A DNA stretch of 64,000 nt, from positions 3,462,501 through 3,526,500 of the forward strand of contig NC_135559.1 in the NCBI RefSeq assembly GCF_964340395.1, written 5' to 3'. Source of the stretch: Glandiceps talaboti (lineage: Eukaryota; Hemichordata; Enteropneusta; Spengelidae). Below the pieces are notes generated by a model. That model ran no database searches. It was not told the DNA's origin and saw only the letters and a program-made list of their open reading frames with translations. Made by a program: the position numbers and the translations under genes. Below, in pieces: positions 32,556 to 45,724 of the stretch. Every line of letters begins with the position of its first letter. The stretch's first letter is position 1.

Positions 32556-33184
32556 GTCCATCCGTCCATTCATGTACATATATATTGTACATGATGTATG
32601 TATGTACTGTATGTATGAATTCTACTTCAGAATATGGGTATCCATTTCTCAATTCCATGTGATTGACTTTAAATCTTCACCTATAACATCATAAGTATGA
32701 CAAGTTTTCACAATGTGAATACAGTGAAGTGACAGTTTGCTTTCAGAGTAATTAAAGGCAAGGAACTTTGTGGATCGTGAGGAACATACAAAATGTATTA
32801 TATGTACATACTTAATCCACTTTATTTTATTTTGATGATTGAATTGTACTATCTCACAGAAATGTAATTACTATGAAATTAAATTGAATATCACCAGACA
32901 ATGTGGAAAAGAGAAATTGTCCTTTTACTTTTTCTCATTAATAAATGTCTACTAGTAACACTATATCAAAAGGATATAATGATTCAATAATAACTTAATT
33001 ACCATTTTCATGTTACCTTCCATACTTGATGATAGGTTCAACTTCATAATTTTTGTCATACACTCATATATACATACATAATCAAAGAAAGCTATGCAAG
33101 TGTAAAATCTTAATCAAATAAATTGGAATTGCTAATTCCCAAGATTAATAGTAACTATAAACACACCCCTTTCTCCTTCCCTTC
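32556..33184. other. Unassigned AT-rich DNA
   Basis: No supported feature. Confidence 0.45.
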
Positions 33185-33435
33185 CCTTGGGTACAAGAGT
33201 GGCGCATGTCATTGTGAACATCTAATAATAACAATAACACAAACCCCAACACAAACCCCTCCCCCTCCCCCTCCCATCACATTATACTTGCTTTGGTACA
33301 CAAGCATGGAGTATGTCATTGTGAACATCTAATAGTAACAATAACACAAACCCCTCCCTCCCTCCCTCCCTCCCCCCAATCACATTATACTTACTTTGGT
33401 ACACAAGCATAGAGCGTGTCATTGTGAACATCTGT
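33185..33435 (+). repeat. Tandem repeat, 103-107 bp unit, about 2.5 copies
   Basis: GTCATTGTGAACATCT recurs at 33208, 33315 and 33418. Each unit has CACATTATACTT and GGTACACAAGCAT, and the first two intervals hold a C-rich CCCTCC tract of varying length. Confidence 0.9.
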
Positions 33436-34002
33436 GAGATACCATACAATGATTACACAGAACTCTAATTGCTTCTTAGTACAAGAAGATTTGATGGCAT
33501 TACAGTCATTTCTAAATCCCATGCCTTTGACTATTGTAATTATACTTTTATACTATTCAGCTGGAAAAACACAGCAGACAGGGATGTCACTTCCACAACA
33601 GAACAACTGCCCACTACACACAGAGATGAAACATGGTGAGCAATAACAAAGGACAATCAACCCATGGTGTATGTTGTGAACTTTTCATTAAAAAAAACAA
33701 AATGAACAAGACAAGTTAAAATATAATTACAGTTAGGTACAAGCCATGTTCATAAAAATCCTTGTTACAGCCTTTAGCCAAAAACAATTTGTGAAATTAC
33801 TTTCACATGAATAGGTTAGCCCAGCATCTTATAAGTCTAAAACGCTGTGGTTTTAACCACTTAAGTCACAAAGTCTACATACCACGTACAGTTACATCAA
33901 CATATGGAATCATTACACCGACCATTTTCATTTTTTAAACCACCATCTCAATTCTATTCTTTGAACTTTACTTCGTATAGGATACAGACGTTCTATAAAT
34001 TT

Positions 34003-34004
34003 TG

Positions 34005-34059
<55 letters not shown>

Positions 34060-34060
34060 G
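34003..34060 (+). repeat. (GATT)n microsatellite
   Basis: About 13 uninterrupted GATT units. Bases 33436-34002 hold nothing I can support. Confidence 0.95.
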
Positions 34061-34179
34061 ATGAACATGTCTGAATTACAAATAAATACTGAAAAATTAT
34101 ACCAATTACTAGCTATGATCAGTTTGAATAAATGCAAAATATAGGAACAACTTATATTATTGGTTGGACACATGAACAT

Positions 34180-35240
34180 TTTGAAACAAACATCAGAAAA
34201 TGGATATTTTCCTGGTAATGTATCAGAAAACTACATGTCGAAATAACCTATAGTGTTGGTTGTACACATGTAAATTTTTAAACAAACATCTGAAATGAGA
34301 TATTTTCCTGGCAATATATCAGGTTGATCTATTGCAAAATATGGTATTTTTAGAATTTGGATGTTTGGCTTATCTTCTTTCCGTATAAATATTTAAAGAC
34401 TACAGATATACAAGTATGAGTTGAGTGAACGGGTAACATTGTGTGTAATTTTTAGAAAAGTTTAGTTTGTGTTGTGTACTCTCAATTTCTGTGCCTTCAG
34501 TACAGTTCCTTCTCAATATCACACTCTTGATGCCTTGTCCATGAAACATTTATAAATAATGGTATACAAGTGAGCCAGGTGAAACTGCGTATTTTTAAAA
34601 TGTTTTTATATATATATATATATATTTCATAAATGTATTCAATTGATTCAATTTCTATACCTTTTGTACATTTCACTCTCAATCACATTTTGACAACCTG
34701 TACATAAACCGTTTATAGATAATGGTGAGCCAGGTGAAATTGTGTATTTTTAAAATGTTTATTTATATCGATTTCATAAAACATGTACTCAATTTCTATA
34801 CCTTTTGTACATTTTAGTCTCAATATCACATTTTTGATGACCTGTACATGAAATATTTATAGATAAATGTGTACAAGTGAATAAAGTCATAACATTTTAT
34901 ATTTTCAATAGTATTATTAATTTCACCCAATATTTAGTCAATGTATGGTTTTAATAAATTTCACAAAACACATACTCTATTTCTGCACTTCTTTCACACT
35001 TGATTGTAAACATTGTTTGAAGATTCATAAATCAAATATTTATGGATATTAAACGCTGTTCAGGTGAATGAACTGACATAAGAGGTGATAACATGGTATA
35101 TTTTTAGCACAAGATTCATTTTAATTGTAAATATTGGACTTTTGAATGAGTGATACTGATAAATAAAACATTCATGAATAATGATTGCAAGTAAATGAAC
35201 TAGCATAACAGATGATAACATGGTGTATTTTTAGCACAAG
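34180..35240 (+). repeat. Large-unit degenerate tandem repeat, ~130-170 bp
   Basis: Shared blocks are CAATTTCTATACCTTTTGTA, CTCAATATCACA, GACCTGTACATGAAA, TTTATAGATAATGG, GTGAGCCAGGTGAAA and GTATTTTTAAAATG. Three or four clear units are followed by more diverged ones. A (TA)n run lies near 34609-34626. Confidence 0.8.
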
Positions 35241-35829
35241 AACTGATCCATTTTGTAAAAAGAGTCAGTCTGTTTATCCACATGTCAAGAGTCATGTCAT
35301 CTTGACATTTATTTTCAGCTGCTGTTGATGAGCACGAAACTTCAATAGTCCTACCCCAATTGACATATACGTAATTTGAATACGTAATTTGCATACCTAA
35401 CTTTATTGTCAATAGCCAATCAAGTACTATGAGTTCTCAAGCATACTTGTAAATTGGCACACTGCCAGGGTTTTCAATGGTTCTTGATTCCATTCTCAAC
35501 TACTACTCTAACAAAACAGAACAACACAGTAAAAAGGAGGAGAATCAGAGACCACAGATTACTGATGAGGGTTGCTATAAAGGGGTACTTTCTTAACTCA
35601 TAACTGCCAAGGTATTACATGTAAAAGAAAGCTTGTACCTAATAATATGGGGGTAGACACTTGAATGGAATCTCCATGTTTTAAAGTTTTTGAGTTATGC
35701 CTTAAATATTGATATTTTAACTATAAAAATGGCTGTTGGTTCTGCAGCGCTCGAATTAGGAATCAAAACGTTCCAAATTGCTATGCTCTTTCCTAATCTT
35801 TCATGAATTATGCTTGAGGAAGAAAAATT

Positions 35830-35970
35830 ATATTATTCTCCAATATTTTTCTTCATTTAGCTGGAAAATACTTATGACCTAAGGGTTCACGTAGTGACGC
35901 GTAGTGACAAAGCCCCTTAGGCCACTCATATTTACCGAGCTGAATAAAGAAAAATATTGGGGAATAATAT
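35830..35970. mobile_element. Fold-back MITE family E, ~140 bp
   Basis: The arms ATTATTCTCCAATATTTTTC and GAAAAATATTGGGGAATAAT are inverted repeats; a second pair inside (GACCTAAGGG / CCCCTTAGGCC) extends the fold. Part of the interior recurs in reverse at 59572-59630. Confidence 0.85.
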
Positions 35971-36639
35971 CTAACTATAATCCAAGTTAATTTGTAATTT
36001 ACACTACTTTTCCTTTGTAAGCTGTACATGTACTGCATACCCTCTTTGTCCATCTTCCTCTTGGATAAAGATCATTTTAATACATTGTGTATTTGTACAT
36101 GTGTGCAATGAGACACTGACAAAGTGTTGGTTGCTTACTCTGCAGACTGCAAATTATTAACACCTAACATATCACAGACACAGTTCTAAAAATAACTCTT
36201 TGCTTTCTGGGTACATCTGGAAACATTAAAACAACTTTACCTTAGTATTTCTCACGAAATTACATAAAATGTCATCAGTTCATTCAAGTATTAACAGTTA
36301 ATTTTAGGAAAAGAATACGAATTATCTAATTTATATATACACATACTTTATAGTATTTTTTTCAAGTTACAATTCATACAACTAGTCTGACATTGACAAC
36401 AGTTGCGACAACAATAATGATAATTAAGAATGTGAAATACCATTTTTGACAAGAGCTATGACAAACAAGAACACATTGTCACAAATAACATGATCTTTCA
36501 GAAGGATGTTCTGATAAATGAAGGACATCTTGTAGCATGTTTACTTCAAAAAACCTAGAACAAAATCAATGTTATATACCAAAGGTTAAAGAGGTTAAGC
36601 TATGTGCATTGTAACAGAAACTATACCTGGCATTGAGGG

Positions 36640-37190
36640 ATTGAATTGGGATTAATACATAACTTTGATTGGGACCCAGGTTTGTGGAGGTCAGCTCTGG
36701 TTGGGGGGGAGGGGTAATGTTCTTAACACTTAAGTCACTTCGATAGGGAATCAAGCTTCTAGAGGTCAGCTTTGGTTCTTCGGGATTATCTTCTTCAATT
36801 TAGTCATTTTGATAGGGATGGGAATTTGTCGAGGTCAGCTTTGGTTCTTGGTTTTTTTTTTAACTTTTATAGCACTTTGATCATAGACCCTCCATTGTTT
36901 TGATCGGGACTAAGAATTACAGAGGTCAGCTTTGGTTCTTGGGGGTATGTTCTTCACTTTAATCACTTTGATAGGGACGGGAATTAGTAGAGTTCAGCTT
37001 TGATTCTATTGGACATGTTGTTCACCTAGTCTTCAAGATAGGGACTCGAAGTTTGTAGAGGTCAGTTTTGGTTCTGGAGGGCAATGTGTTGTTCACTTAG
37101 GCATTTTGATAGGGACCAACATTTGTAGAGGTCAGCTTTGGTTCTGGAGGGCATGTTGTTCCCCTAGTCTTCAAGACAGGAACTTTTCTT
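36640..37190 (+). repeat. Minisatellite, 68-75 bp unit, 7 copies
   Basis: GAGGTCAGCTTTGGTT recurs at about 36687, 36762, 36831, 36922, 36990, 37058 and 37128, with TTTTGATAGGGA and TGTTCTTCAC between. The third interval has an extra ~20 bp. Confidence 0.92.
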
Positions 37191-38978
37191 GAGGGTAAAT
37201 TGTCTTTCACCCAAGTAAATCAGATACCCTTGGTGGTCCTACTTTCAAAAGAGGTTTTAGACCACTCATGGACCCTAATGCACAAAGCTTAGTGGAGCTT
37301 TACTATGTTATCTCCTCTTAAATGGTGTCTGCAGCAAGGTCACACTTTGTTTTTTTACAAGTACCTTTAATCTGATTGTCTGCCTTCCCTGTGAATTCTC
37401 TCCTTAACATACTTTATTTGGACAAGGCAGGAAGGCAAAGACATCAACAACTTGCATGACGTACTTTACATGCAAGATGTAGACTTGTTTTTGCCATTTC
37501 TGTTTACTTGGATCATGAAATGTGAAAGTTTATAAATAGAAATTTACAGTATGGAAATAACATACATTCATCATTTTAATATGAGAATGTATATTCACAT
37601 GAACTCTGAGTTCATAGTTACAAAAGTTTACTTCCAAAAATGTGTGTGACTCTTGAGAGCAGCATACATGGTGGTGATGGTAGCCTAGAGATGGCAGTAC
37701 TTTGTATAACTTTCTCCATAGTGTACACATACTATTAAAGAGTTTATCCTGTGTACACATGACAACAAAATGCTCAAATATGTAACCAAAAAAATTGTAA
37801 TATTTTCAGACAAATTTTTAGCTGATTTGAAAGGGTATTTAATATTAAACTCATTCAGAATGTAATTGTTATAACTTGAGTATTAATATTAATGGGATTT
37901 CATGTCAATTTCATGAGTTCATTGAAGGTCAGTGTTTAAAGTAGTCTAGATACTACACTGTGGTATCGAATCATCTCTTCAGATCTTGAAATTCAATGCA
38001 CGGACAGCACTAGACTATTGTCGCACTATTTTAAAATTACAGCTTGGCCTAAAATGAGGTCAGGTTGCACTCTAAAAGGGGTGAGGCAGGAGGTTTAGAA
38101 AGATAAGTGTTGGGATGAAGAAGAAGGAAGTCAATATGACAGTTACAGAAACTTCTTCTGATTTGATGCAAGAAATTATTTTAAATAATAAATAAAGAGA
38201 TCTTGTACTGCACTGATAACTTTCAGATAAATTGGATTTGGACTCTAAGTCCGTCTAAGGACGGAGTGTTTTATAATTACATGTAAAGTAGAATGGATGA
38301 ACCTGTGCATGTAGATACTCATTATAATCTTAAACACTTTCTACATTCTGTTTTCATTATTACACAGATGAACTATATACATCTTCATTCCACATAATTG
38401 TACAAATTCACCAACAAATCTATTTGGACAACAGATAACTACCCAACAGGGACAGTGTGTACTAGATATTGATAAGGTATTAAACCTATGCATGTACAGA
38501 TGTTTATGGATGAATTACTGCAGTGTGTATGTGTACAGTGGATTTTATTGTGCATCCAGTACCATCATTCAATTTATCATTCATTTGATGTCAACACATT
38601 TTATGTGGTTATTCAAGCCTGACTGGTAGAAATGTATGTCAGCTAATGTCGTGTGGTTTCAAGTCCAGCTGTTAATTTGTCTGCTGTTGGAGCATTAAAG
38701 GCTACTGGAATACCTAGCTCTTTGCATTGTCTGATGTCAGTAAATATCACCACAGACAGGAGAAGGGAAGATTCTCTCCTCTGTCTATGATTAACTAGGG
38801 TATCAATATCATGTTATGCAAGTGAAGCTGGGTGAATAAAGACTGGCACCAATCCCTTGGGAGAGTTTTCATAATCTTCATATTTTTTGAGTTTGTTATT
38901 CACCAAGAAAAATGTTGTCAACATTTTTTTTTAAATGTCTTCATGTACAGGTAATCTCTAAGGGGAGACTACTGGGCT
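37191..38978. other. Unassigned DNA
   Basis: No supported gene. A reading of 37650-37690 on the - strand has Cys-Cys but does not fit a glypican exon. Confidence 0.45.
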
Positions 38979-39189
38979 TAACCCTTTCAGGACTAGAAAC
39001 TTTCCCGCCAAAATTTTTGAACAAAAATTCTTGTTTCTCGGTAATTTTTGGAAAAAGATCAACTTTATTTTAGATCAGAATTCAAGAAATATTACTTCCC
39101 AATGAAGTAATATTCTTAAATTTTTAGAAAATGTTCTTACAATCAAGTTTGTATTTATTCCAATGTCGTCTCTAGGAATGAAAGGGTTA
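38979..39189 (+). mobile_element. piggyBac-like MITE with TTAA flanks, copy 2
   Basis: TTAA/CCCTTTCA on the left and TGAAAGGG/TTAA on the right give a TTAA target and CCCTTTCA terminal repeat, as in piggyBac-type elements. The whole unit aligns in reverse with 26927-27130. Confidence 0.88.
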
Positions 39190-39669
39190 AAGTTATACAT
39201 GTATGTACACACATGTTCACCTGACTGCTTTGTATTTGCTCTGCACTATTATCACCTCACACAAAAGAACACAGTTGTGTGATTTTTAAAACTAACTTAA
39301 GTATTCAAATAAAGACTGAAAAAAGCCTGGAAACTTAAAAGCAAGTCGAGGTGGACTACAATAATTGATGCATCAGCAAATTTTATGTAACTTATGTAAC
39401 TTCTCTCATATGGCAGGTCAGGGTAGACAATAGTGGGATAATTAGCCATTGATGCAAATGTTTATTTATAAGGTTATTCAAGTCAGGAGTCTGGAGGAAA
39501 ACAATGATTGACATGTGCAAATTCTATGTTTTAAATTATTCACATTTTGGCTGGTGCAATATCATGATTTGTGTGTCAGCAACTCTTACATGTGGTTTAT
39601 CTCATCACATTGGTCAGGGCAGACAGTTGTTGGATGCAGTCACTAAGGTTGTCTGTGTCAAAAAATTTT

Positions 39670-40270
39670 ATATATGAGGTTTTCAAAGTCAGGTTGGATG
39701 GAATACAGCGACTGATGTTAACAAAGTTTGTATGAGGTTGTTCAACTTCAAGTCAGGCTGGGTAGAATAGAGCAGTTATGTTAATAAATTTAATATGGGG
39801 TAGTTCAAGTTAGGCTGGGTAGTATATACAGTGAGTGACGTTAATATTAAATTTGAGGTTATTCAAGTCATTCTGGTTTAGAATAGTGATTGACGTTAAT
39901 AAATTTTGTATGAGGTTGTTCAACTTCAAGTCATGCTGGGTGGAATACAGCACTTTTACATTAATAAATTTAATATGAGGTAGTTCAAGTCAGGCTGGGT
40001 AGTATACAGTGAGTGACGTTAATAAATTTGTGGCTATTCAAGTCATTCTGGTTAGAATAGTGAGTGACGTTAATAAATTTTGTTTGTGGTTGTTTAAAGT
40101 TAAGTTGGGTTGAATACAGCAATTGACGTTAATACATGTTAAATCTGATGTAGTTCAAGTCAGGGTGGTAAAAATAGTGGTTGTTCAAGTTACATAGGGT
40201 TGAATAGAGCATTTAGCGATAATATATGTTAAATTTTGAGGTTTTTCAAGACAGACTGGGTAATATACAA
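39670..40270 (+). repeat. Degenerate minisatellite, 45-70 bp unit, ~11 copies
   Basis: TTCAAGTCAGGCTGGGTAGA, ATACAGTGAGTGACGTTAAT and AAATTTTGTATGAGGTTGTT recur irregularly. A diverged unit near 39470 suggests the array once began earlier. Confidence 0.85.
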
Positions 40271-40684
40271 CAATCAATGTCCTGCAATGGTTCAGATGTT
40301 AAGGTCAGACCATGACACATGCCGTAGATGTTATACACCATACTTCTGTACGGATCATTACTTTCACACAGCCAGTGTGTCTGATATATAACACATGGCT
40401 CGTACTACTGCTAACAATTCAAAACATTTTCACATGCCCATAAAAAAGAAATGTTTTCATTTTTTTTTGTCGTGAAATATTTTAGCTGTGACGTAGTGAA
40501 CAGATCTGATACATGAGTATAGTGAAAGAATCTGTATGTACTATTATAGTACCTTCGTAAACTCAAAGTACACTGCATTGTTTGTCTATTTAGAACGTAT
40601 CTAATACCATTAAAAATATTTTCTTAAGTCAAAAATAAATTTCTGTGATATGATATACTTTTTACATGCAGCATTCCAACGTCA

Positions 40685-40726
<42 letters not shown>

Positions 40727-40730
40727 GCAT

Positions 40731-40771
<41 letters not shown>

Positions 40772-40780
40772 GCATGTACA

Positions 40781-40850
<70 letters not shown>
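40685..40850 (+). repeat. (CA)n microsatellite, 165 bp, interrupted twice
   Basis: Long CA runs are broken twice by the same TATAGCATGTA insert, so the insert and its flanking CA run have been duplicated. Confidence 0.95.
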
Positions 40851-40851
<1 letters not shown>

Positions 40852-41171
40852 CATGTTTACAGCACTTACAGTATAGGTCTGAGATTAAAACAGAATATAC
40901 CACAACCATAAGAACTGTAAATTGTAAACAGACTACAATGAACGCACAAGTACAAGTAACTGCATCAACTTAACTTTAATAGATTTTTTCCCATATTTGA
41001 AAAAAAATAAGCATGACATAAATATCCAGCCGAGTCTATACGGAAAGACACAGCCCAGAGACTTGGCTAGCTATGTGATTCAACCTATTGGCTCAACTGG
41101 AGAACAACTAGGTTAAGTCAGACAGACAACCATTCAAGTCTATGGGCTTAAAAAGATGTGAAAAGTCTTAA

Positions 41172-41247
41172 GATAAAGGTAGTCTAGATGCCAACTGTGA
41201 AGGTATAAATCATAATGATACTGTATAGGAACTAGACTAGATAAAGG
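41172..41247 (+). mobile_element. MITE family A, 60 bp, with 8-bp target duplication
   Basis: GATAAAGG flanks the element 41180-41239 (TAGTCTAGATGCC to AACTAGACTA) on both sides, with no extra bases. Confidence 0.9.
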
Positions 41248-41537
41248 AGGAGTCCAGCTAGGTTAACACTGTACAGGGATTGCCCGGATGCCTTGGGCAG
41301 ACAGAGATAGAGAGAAAGATGTACCCCACTTGGTCATCATTGCGCCATCTAATGATAATCATTTTGTTTTGCTGTAGGTCAATATGATTAAAACTGGCAT
41401 TTCTTGTAAGAGAAAGGGGAACACTGAATTTTGGTGTCACTAGAAATTGTGTGCTTCTGTGACATCAAATTGGTTTAGAGGGCACATTGGTCATCACACC
41501 TAGGAGTCCAGCTAGTTTAACACTGTACAGATTGCCG
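41248..41537 (+). repeat. Direct-repeat-flanked unit holding the 1872-2014 dispersed repeat
   Basis: AGGAGTCCAGCTAGGTTAAC plus ACTGTACAGGGATTGCC at 41248-41284 recurs, slightly changed, at 41502-41537. Between them lies the second copy of the repeat found after the AUH-like gene. This may be an insertion with long flanking repeats or a local duplication. Confidence 0.75.
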
Positions 41538-43841
41538 TCTATCACTGGTTTTTATAATTCATAATAGTTCGTGAGTTTGTTTTGAGTTTAAGTTAGACTA
41601 AAACCAGGTTACATGGCAAAGTTGTAAATTAAGAAGACAGTGGGTATGAAAGAGACACGGCCTTCTGTTTCATTTGTAGTAACATTTGGAGTAATTCATG
41701 GAAACAGTTATGTTGATTGTAAACACATGGGTTCTTAGGTTGGACAATGTACTTGTTAGTTGATTGTAAATCATTACTTCCAAAATTACATTTATTTGAT
41801 TTGATCTGAAAATCAAAACATGAACTGAAATATTCAGAAATTATCCTAAACATTACAAATTGAGTGATTATAGAGCATAATTTAGAAGACTTGCAGACTC
41901 TCAAATAAAAAAAACAGAAATAAAAGAAAACCTTGTAACATTGTTTGTTTTTTACGCGAGACCATTTTGGCTAGAGTAAAGGTGAGTAACAAGACTTGTT
42001 TTGTATCCAGGCACTATGAGGCATGTCTCTTGCTATCATTAAATACTCATCATTTCTCCATCACTGTATGACCTCTGACCTAATCAGTAGTGTTGCTATG
42101 ACAACAAAGCACTGTAACCCCCATAAGGAAGTCACACTATTGTGTAGTGGGGCTGTCTAATTCATTAAGTTGGGGAGATTGGTTCTTGTTCACAATACGG
42201 AGCCAATCAAGTGGGCAGAACAGGCGCCAGTGAGTACTCCATACTGTACCCATTTATGCATGGTTACATTATGCTCTCTTTCTTGAACTTTGCTCAAACA
42301 GGGAGTTTTGTTTTTTATTTTATGCAATTTATGTGTTTCTCAGGCTATCAATGACCCTGAGTTTCTGCTCTTCCTTCATTCAAATTGACATGCCTGGCAT
42401 TTAATTTGCACCAACTCAGGAATTCTTGATTTGGGCCACAAGATTCAGAGCTCTTAAAAAGTGACAATATCTGAATAGACACGGTACATGTATGTACACA
42501 AGTAACAATTAAAGAACACACGACTTGTATTTTACAACTCCCAGTCATGATGGCTCTCTAGGCTCTACTTCTGTCAGAACTCCATGACTGATATTTTCAT
42601 TTAAACACTGTGATAAAAAGGCATCCATCAAAACAAATTAACTCTAAAGAATGGGAAAACGTGACTGTCTAATCTTCCTTAGAAATTGATAAACAGCATC
42701 GTAACCTTGTCTAGCTTTTTGGGCACAGATAATCAGTACTTTGTCTTCCTGCATCCAGGCCTCATAAATTAATGAGCTTTTGGACAAGAGTATTAAAAAA
42801 GACATTGGTTTGATGTTTTCAAGGGTATGGTTTTTGGAGTGGGTTTTTGGCAATTTATGATACCACTTATTTTAAAAGTACACCTGACCCAATTCTGTGT
42901 TCTTTTATGATTTGGTACAGCCTCTTGACATTGCCACCACTTGTAATATAGGAAAGACCAATAAATAACTTTGCAACCAAATTGTATTTATTCATTTATT
43001 GAGTTCAAAGTAGTCAACAGTTAACTAATTACACTTGAATGGAAACTTTGCATTTGCCATGGTATTTAAGCTATCCTTATCAAACTGAACTTGTTACCAT
43101 AGCAACCATTCATTACTATAGCAACCAGCTAATTTGTCTTACTTGAAGTTAATTGCTTGTTTTGGAAATAGTAGAGTACAATACTTATTTGCAACTTAAT
43201 TGACAGACAGCTGCCTCTGCAAGAAAAAAAATTATGACTTCCTCCAATATTTTAGATTGTTAGAACTCCCTGCCAAGAATTTAGGTATCAGTAGTTTATA
43301 GATATTCACGATTTATTCCACTTTTAGTTCTAGTAGCATAATTTTACAATACTATCAGTATATACCTATCTTCTTGAGTAGTTGAAGAGAGAAGGGTGAG
43401 GAATTTATTGTCACCTTGTGGTCACATCTAACTACCAAAATAATTCTGATCATTATACAACAGTGGAAGCCAAGCTTTCGGCTAGCTAAGATAGATACAC
43501 AAACTAAAACTACAGTTGTGACATGTTGGTATAAGCTACTGAATGTGTACATTGGGTTGCTTATACTCACAGTAGGGTGGCATTTATGATGACTACAATA
43601 ACCTTGCAGTATTACAGTTTTGGGTGTTCCATTGTTTTACACTACCTTGATTACAGGGTGATTATATCCACATAACAAAGACACTGTTATCCCCTATTTT
43701 AAGTAATCTAGCACATTGAACAAGTAGTTTACATGTATGTTTATCTTAGTATGCTGACAGCTTGGTTTAGCTTGATTTCTGCAGTAATATGACTGATTTA
43801 GTTTACAGATATGGATGATCTCACTTAAAATTAATCATCCT
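41538..43841. other. Unassigned DNA
   Basis: No supported gene or array. Open frames on the - strand (41629-41904, 42644-42853) show no recognised family. Confidence 0.45.
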
Positions 43842-44215
43842 ATTGCAGATAGTCTGGATGCCAACATGGTCTCTAACTAAACCACGTCTGGTCAAAGTCC
43901 CTCAATCAGCACAAAAAGTTGTTCATCCAATCAGTGAACCCCAACTGTTATAATGACGTAATCAGTGTATAAGTAGCATCCTGAGCTGACAAATATACCA
44001 TATCTGCACCCAATAAACATTAACTTTACGAATAACTGGTCAGAATTGTGTGATTAATTAACAAAGACATGATGTTAATGACTGTGTGGGTGGCTGTGGA
44101 TGAATTTTAAATTACATCTCATGCATCTCAGGACTTCTAAAGTAACGACTTTCACTATACCATGAGTGGAGGTGTAAATCAGACGATACCATAGAAGAAC
44201 TAGATTAATTTCAGT
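43842..44215 (+). mobile_element. MITE family A, long form, 358 bp
   Basis: The element 43850-44207 has the family A left end (TAGTCTGGATGCCAACATGG) and right end (GAGTGGAGGTGTAAATC to AACTAGATTA), with about 270 bp between that the short copies lack. Flanks ATTGCAGA and ATTTCAGT match at 6 of 8 positions. The short copies look like internal deletions of this form. Confidence 0.8.
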
Positions 44216-44819
44216 GAGATTCTCCTTGTCTTTGTAAACAGACTATATCTGCTTGACTACATGCTCTGATACTGGTGTGTGATACCATAAAACCTATTAT
44301 GTCAAATACATTACCATTCAATTAGTTTATCAAACTAGTGGATAATTTTTCTATATCTACATCTTCTAAAAATAGTGACGCGCTACTAACAAATTTACAG
44401 TTGAATTAATCAAACTATTTTTAGCTAATATGTTGGGGTTTCTTTGTGGACTATTCTTTCTATCGAAAACTAGCAGGACTCCGAAGTGTCCAAAGTCTCC
44501 ATTAGTTGCTATGTGCACAATCAATGGATTGTCATGTTTAAATTCAAATCATGTTGCTATGAAGTGGTTGGCAACCTGAGATGATAGGGGCATACGTCTT
44601 TGATCTTTCGTCTGGCTCCAGACTTGGTAATGCTATAGCGACAATAAGACTAGTACCTACAATGCAATACTGTGTGATTAAACTGATGAAACTCAATATC
44701 TACTGTGGCAACTGGTATTTGTATCAGTTAACATGTCAGACAGTTCTGTATGGATTCAATGTATTACAGTTCTTATACATGTATAACTAAGTCACATCCT
44801 ATACTTGACTTTTTTTACC

Positions 44820-45140
44820 AACAGTCCAGCACACAGACTACTATTGGTATCAAGACCACCAAATTAGCAGTAGTCCAGTACACAGACTACTATTGGTATC
44901 AAGACCACCAAATTAGCAGTAGTCCAGTACACAGACTACTATTGGTATCAAGACCACCAAATTAGCAGTAGTCCAGCACACAGACTACTATTGGTATCTA
45001 GACTAGCAAATTAGCAGTAGTCCAAGACACACAGACTGCTAAACATTAAATCTAGATTATCAAATTACCAGTAGTACAGGGTAAATAGACTACTAAACAT
45101 ACCTAGACAACAAAATTAGCAGTAGTCCAGGATATCTAGA
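44820..45140 (+). repeat. Minisatellite, 49-bp unit, 5 clear copies
   Basis: CACAGACTACTATTGGTATC starts at 44832, 44881, 44930 and 44979 at exact 49-bp spacing, then a changed unit at 45030 and decayed ones to about 45140. Each has AAATTAGCAGTAGTCCAG. Confidence 0.95.
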
Positions 45141-45724
45141 CTATCATATCATATCTAGACCAATTCAATAGAAAATTGGAGTTGAAACAGTTCACCAAGC
45201 TAAATCTCACAAGTCTACTGCCAAGTACGACATTAAATTCAAATCCTGAACAATTTTCATTTAGAGGAGGGACATGCCCATTTATCTAGAGGAAGTAAGC
45301 TCTTAATCTTAGGTCATGGATATTCAGTGTGCATCTAATGAATATTCATATCTGCTAAGACCCATCATGCAATGGTGCATTGTTGAGAGAACCAATAGAG
45401 ATGAAAAAGGGTTTAATTTTGTGTTTCTTGGCAACTGAGTGAAAATTATGGGATATGAAATCATGAAATGACTCTCCAGAAACAAACATTTATGAAAATA
45501 TCTGTATTTTGTGGAATGACATTCCTCTTTATATATATACTTTAAGACTGTAAACTTAGTGTACACACATTTCAGAAATAATGTTGGAGGTTAGAAGTAG
45601 GAATTGCCATATCACTTTAATAATTTAACAGTTATTGAAATGTGTTAGCGTGCCTTTCTACATGGTCACGGTAGCTTTGAAGTATGAACTAAGCTTTTAA
45701 GACTGTGTCAAATAAACTGTAATA

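Noticed and set aside
32146-32694. Several open frames of up to 170 residues on both strands
   Set aside because: They are read through the (ATAC)n/(CA)n microsatellite, giving Tyr-Ile-His-Thr or Cys-Val repeats with no biological signal.
37530-37760. - strand frame with HHHHVCCSQE, also considered as glypican exon 2
   Set aside because: Possible splice sites would give an exon of under 25 codons, too short to bridge to the large exon. Similarity stops at the Cys pair.
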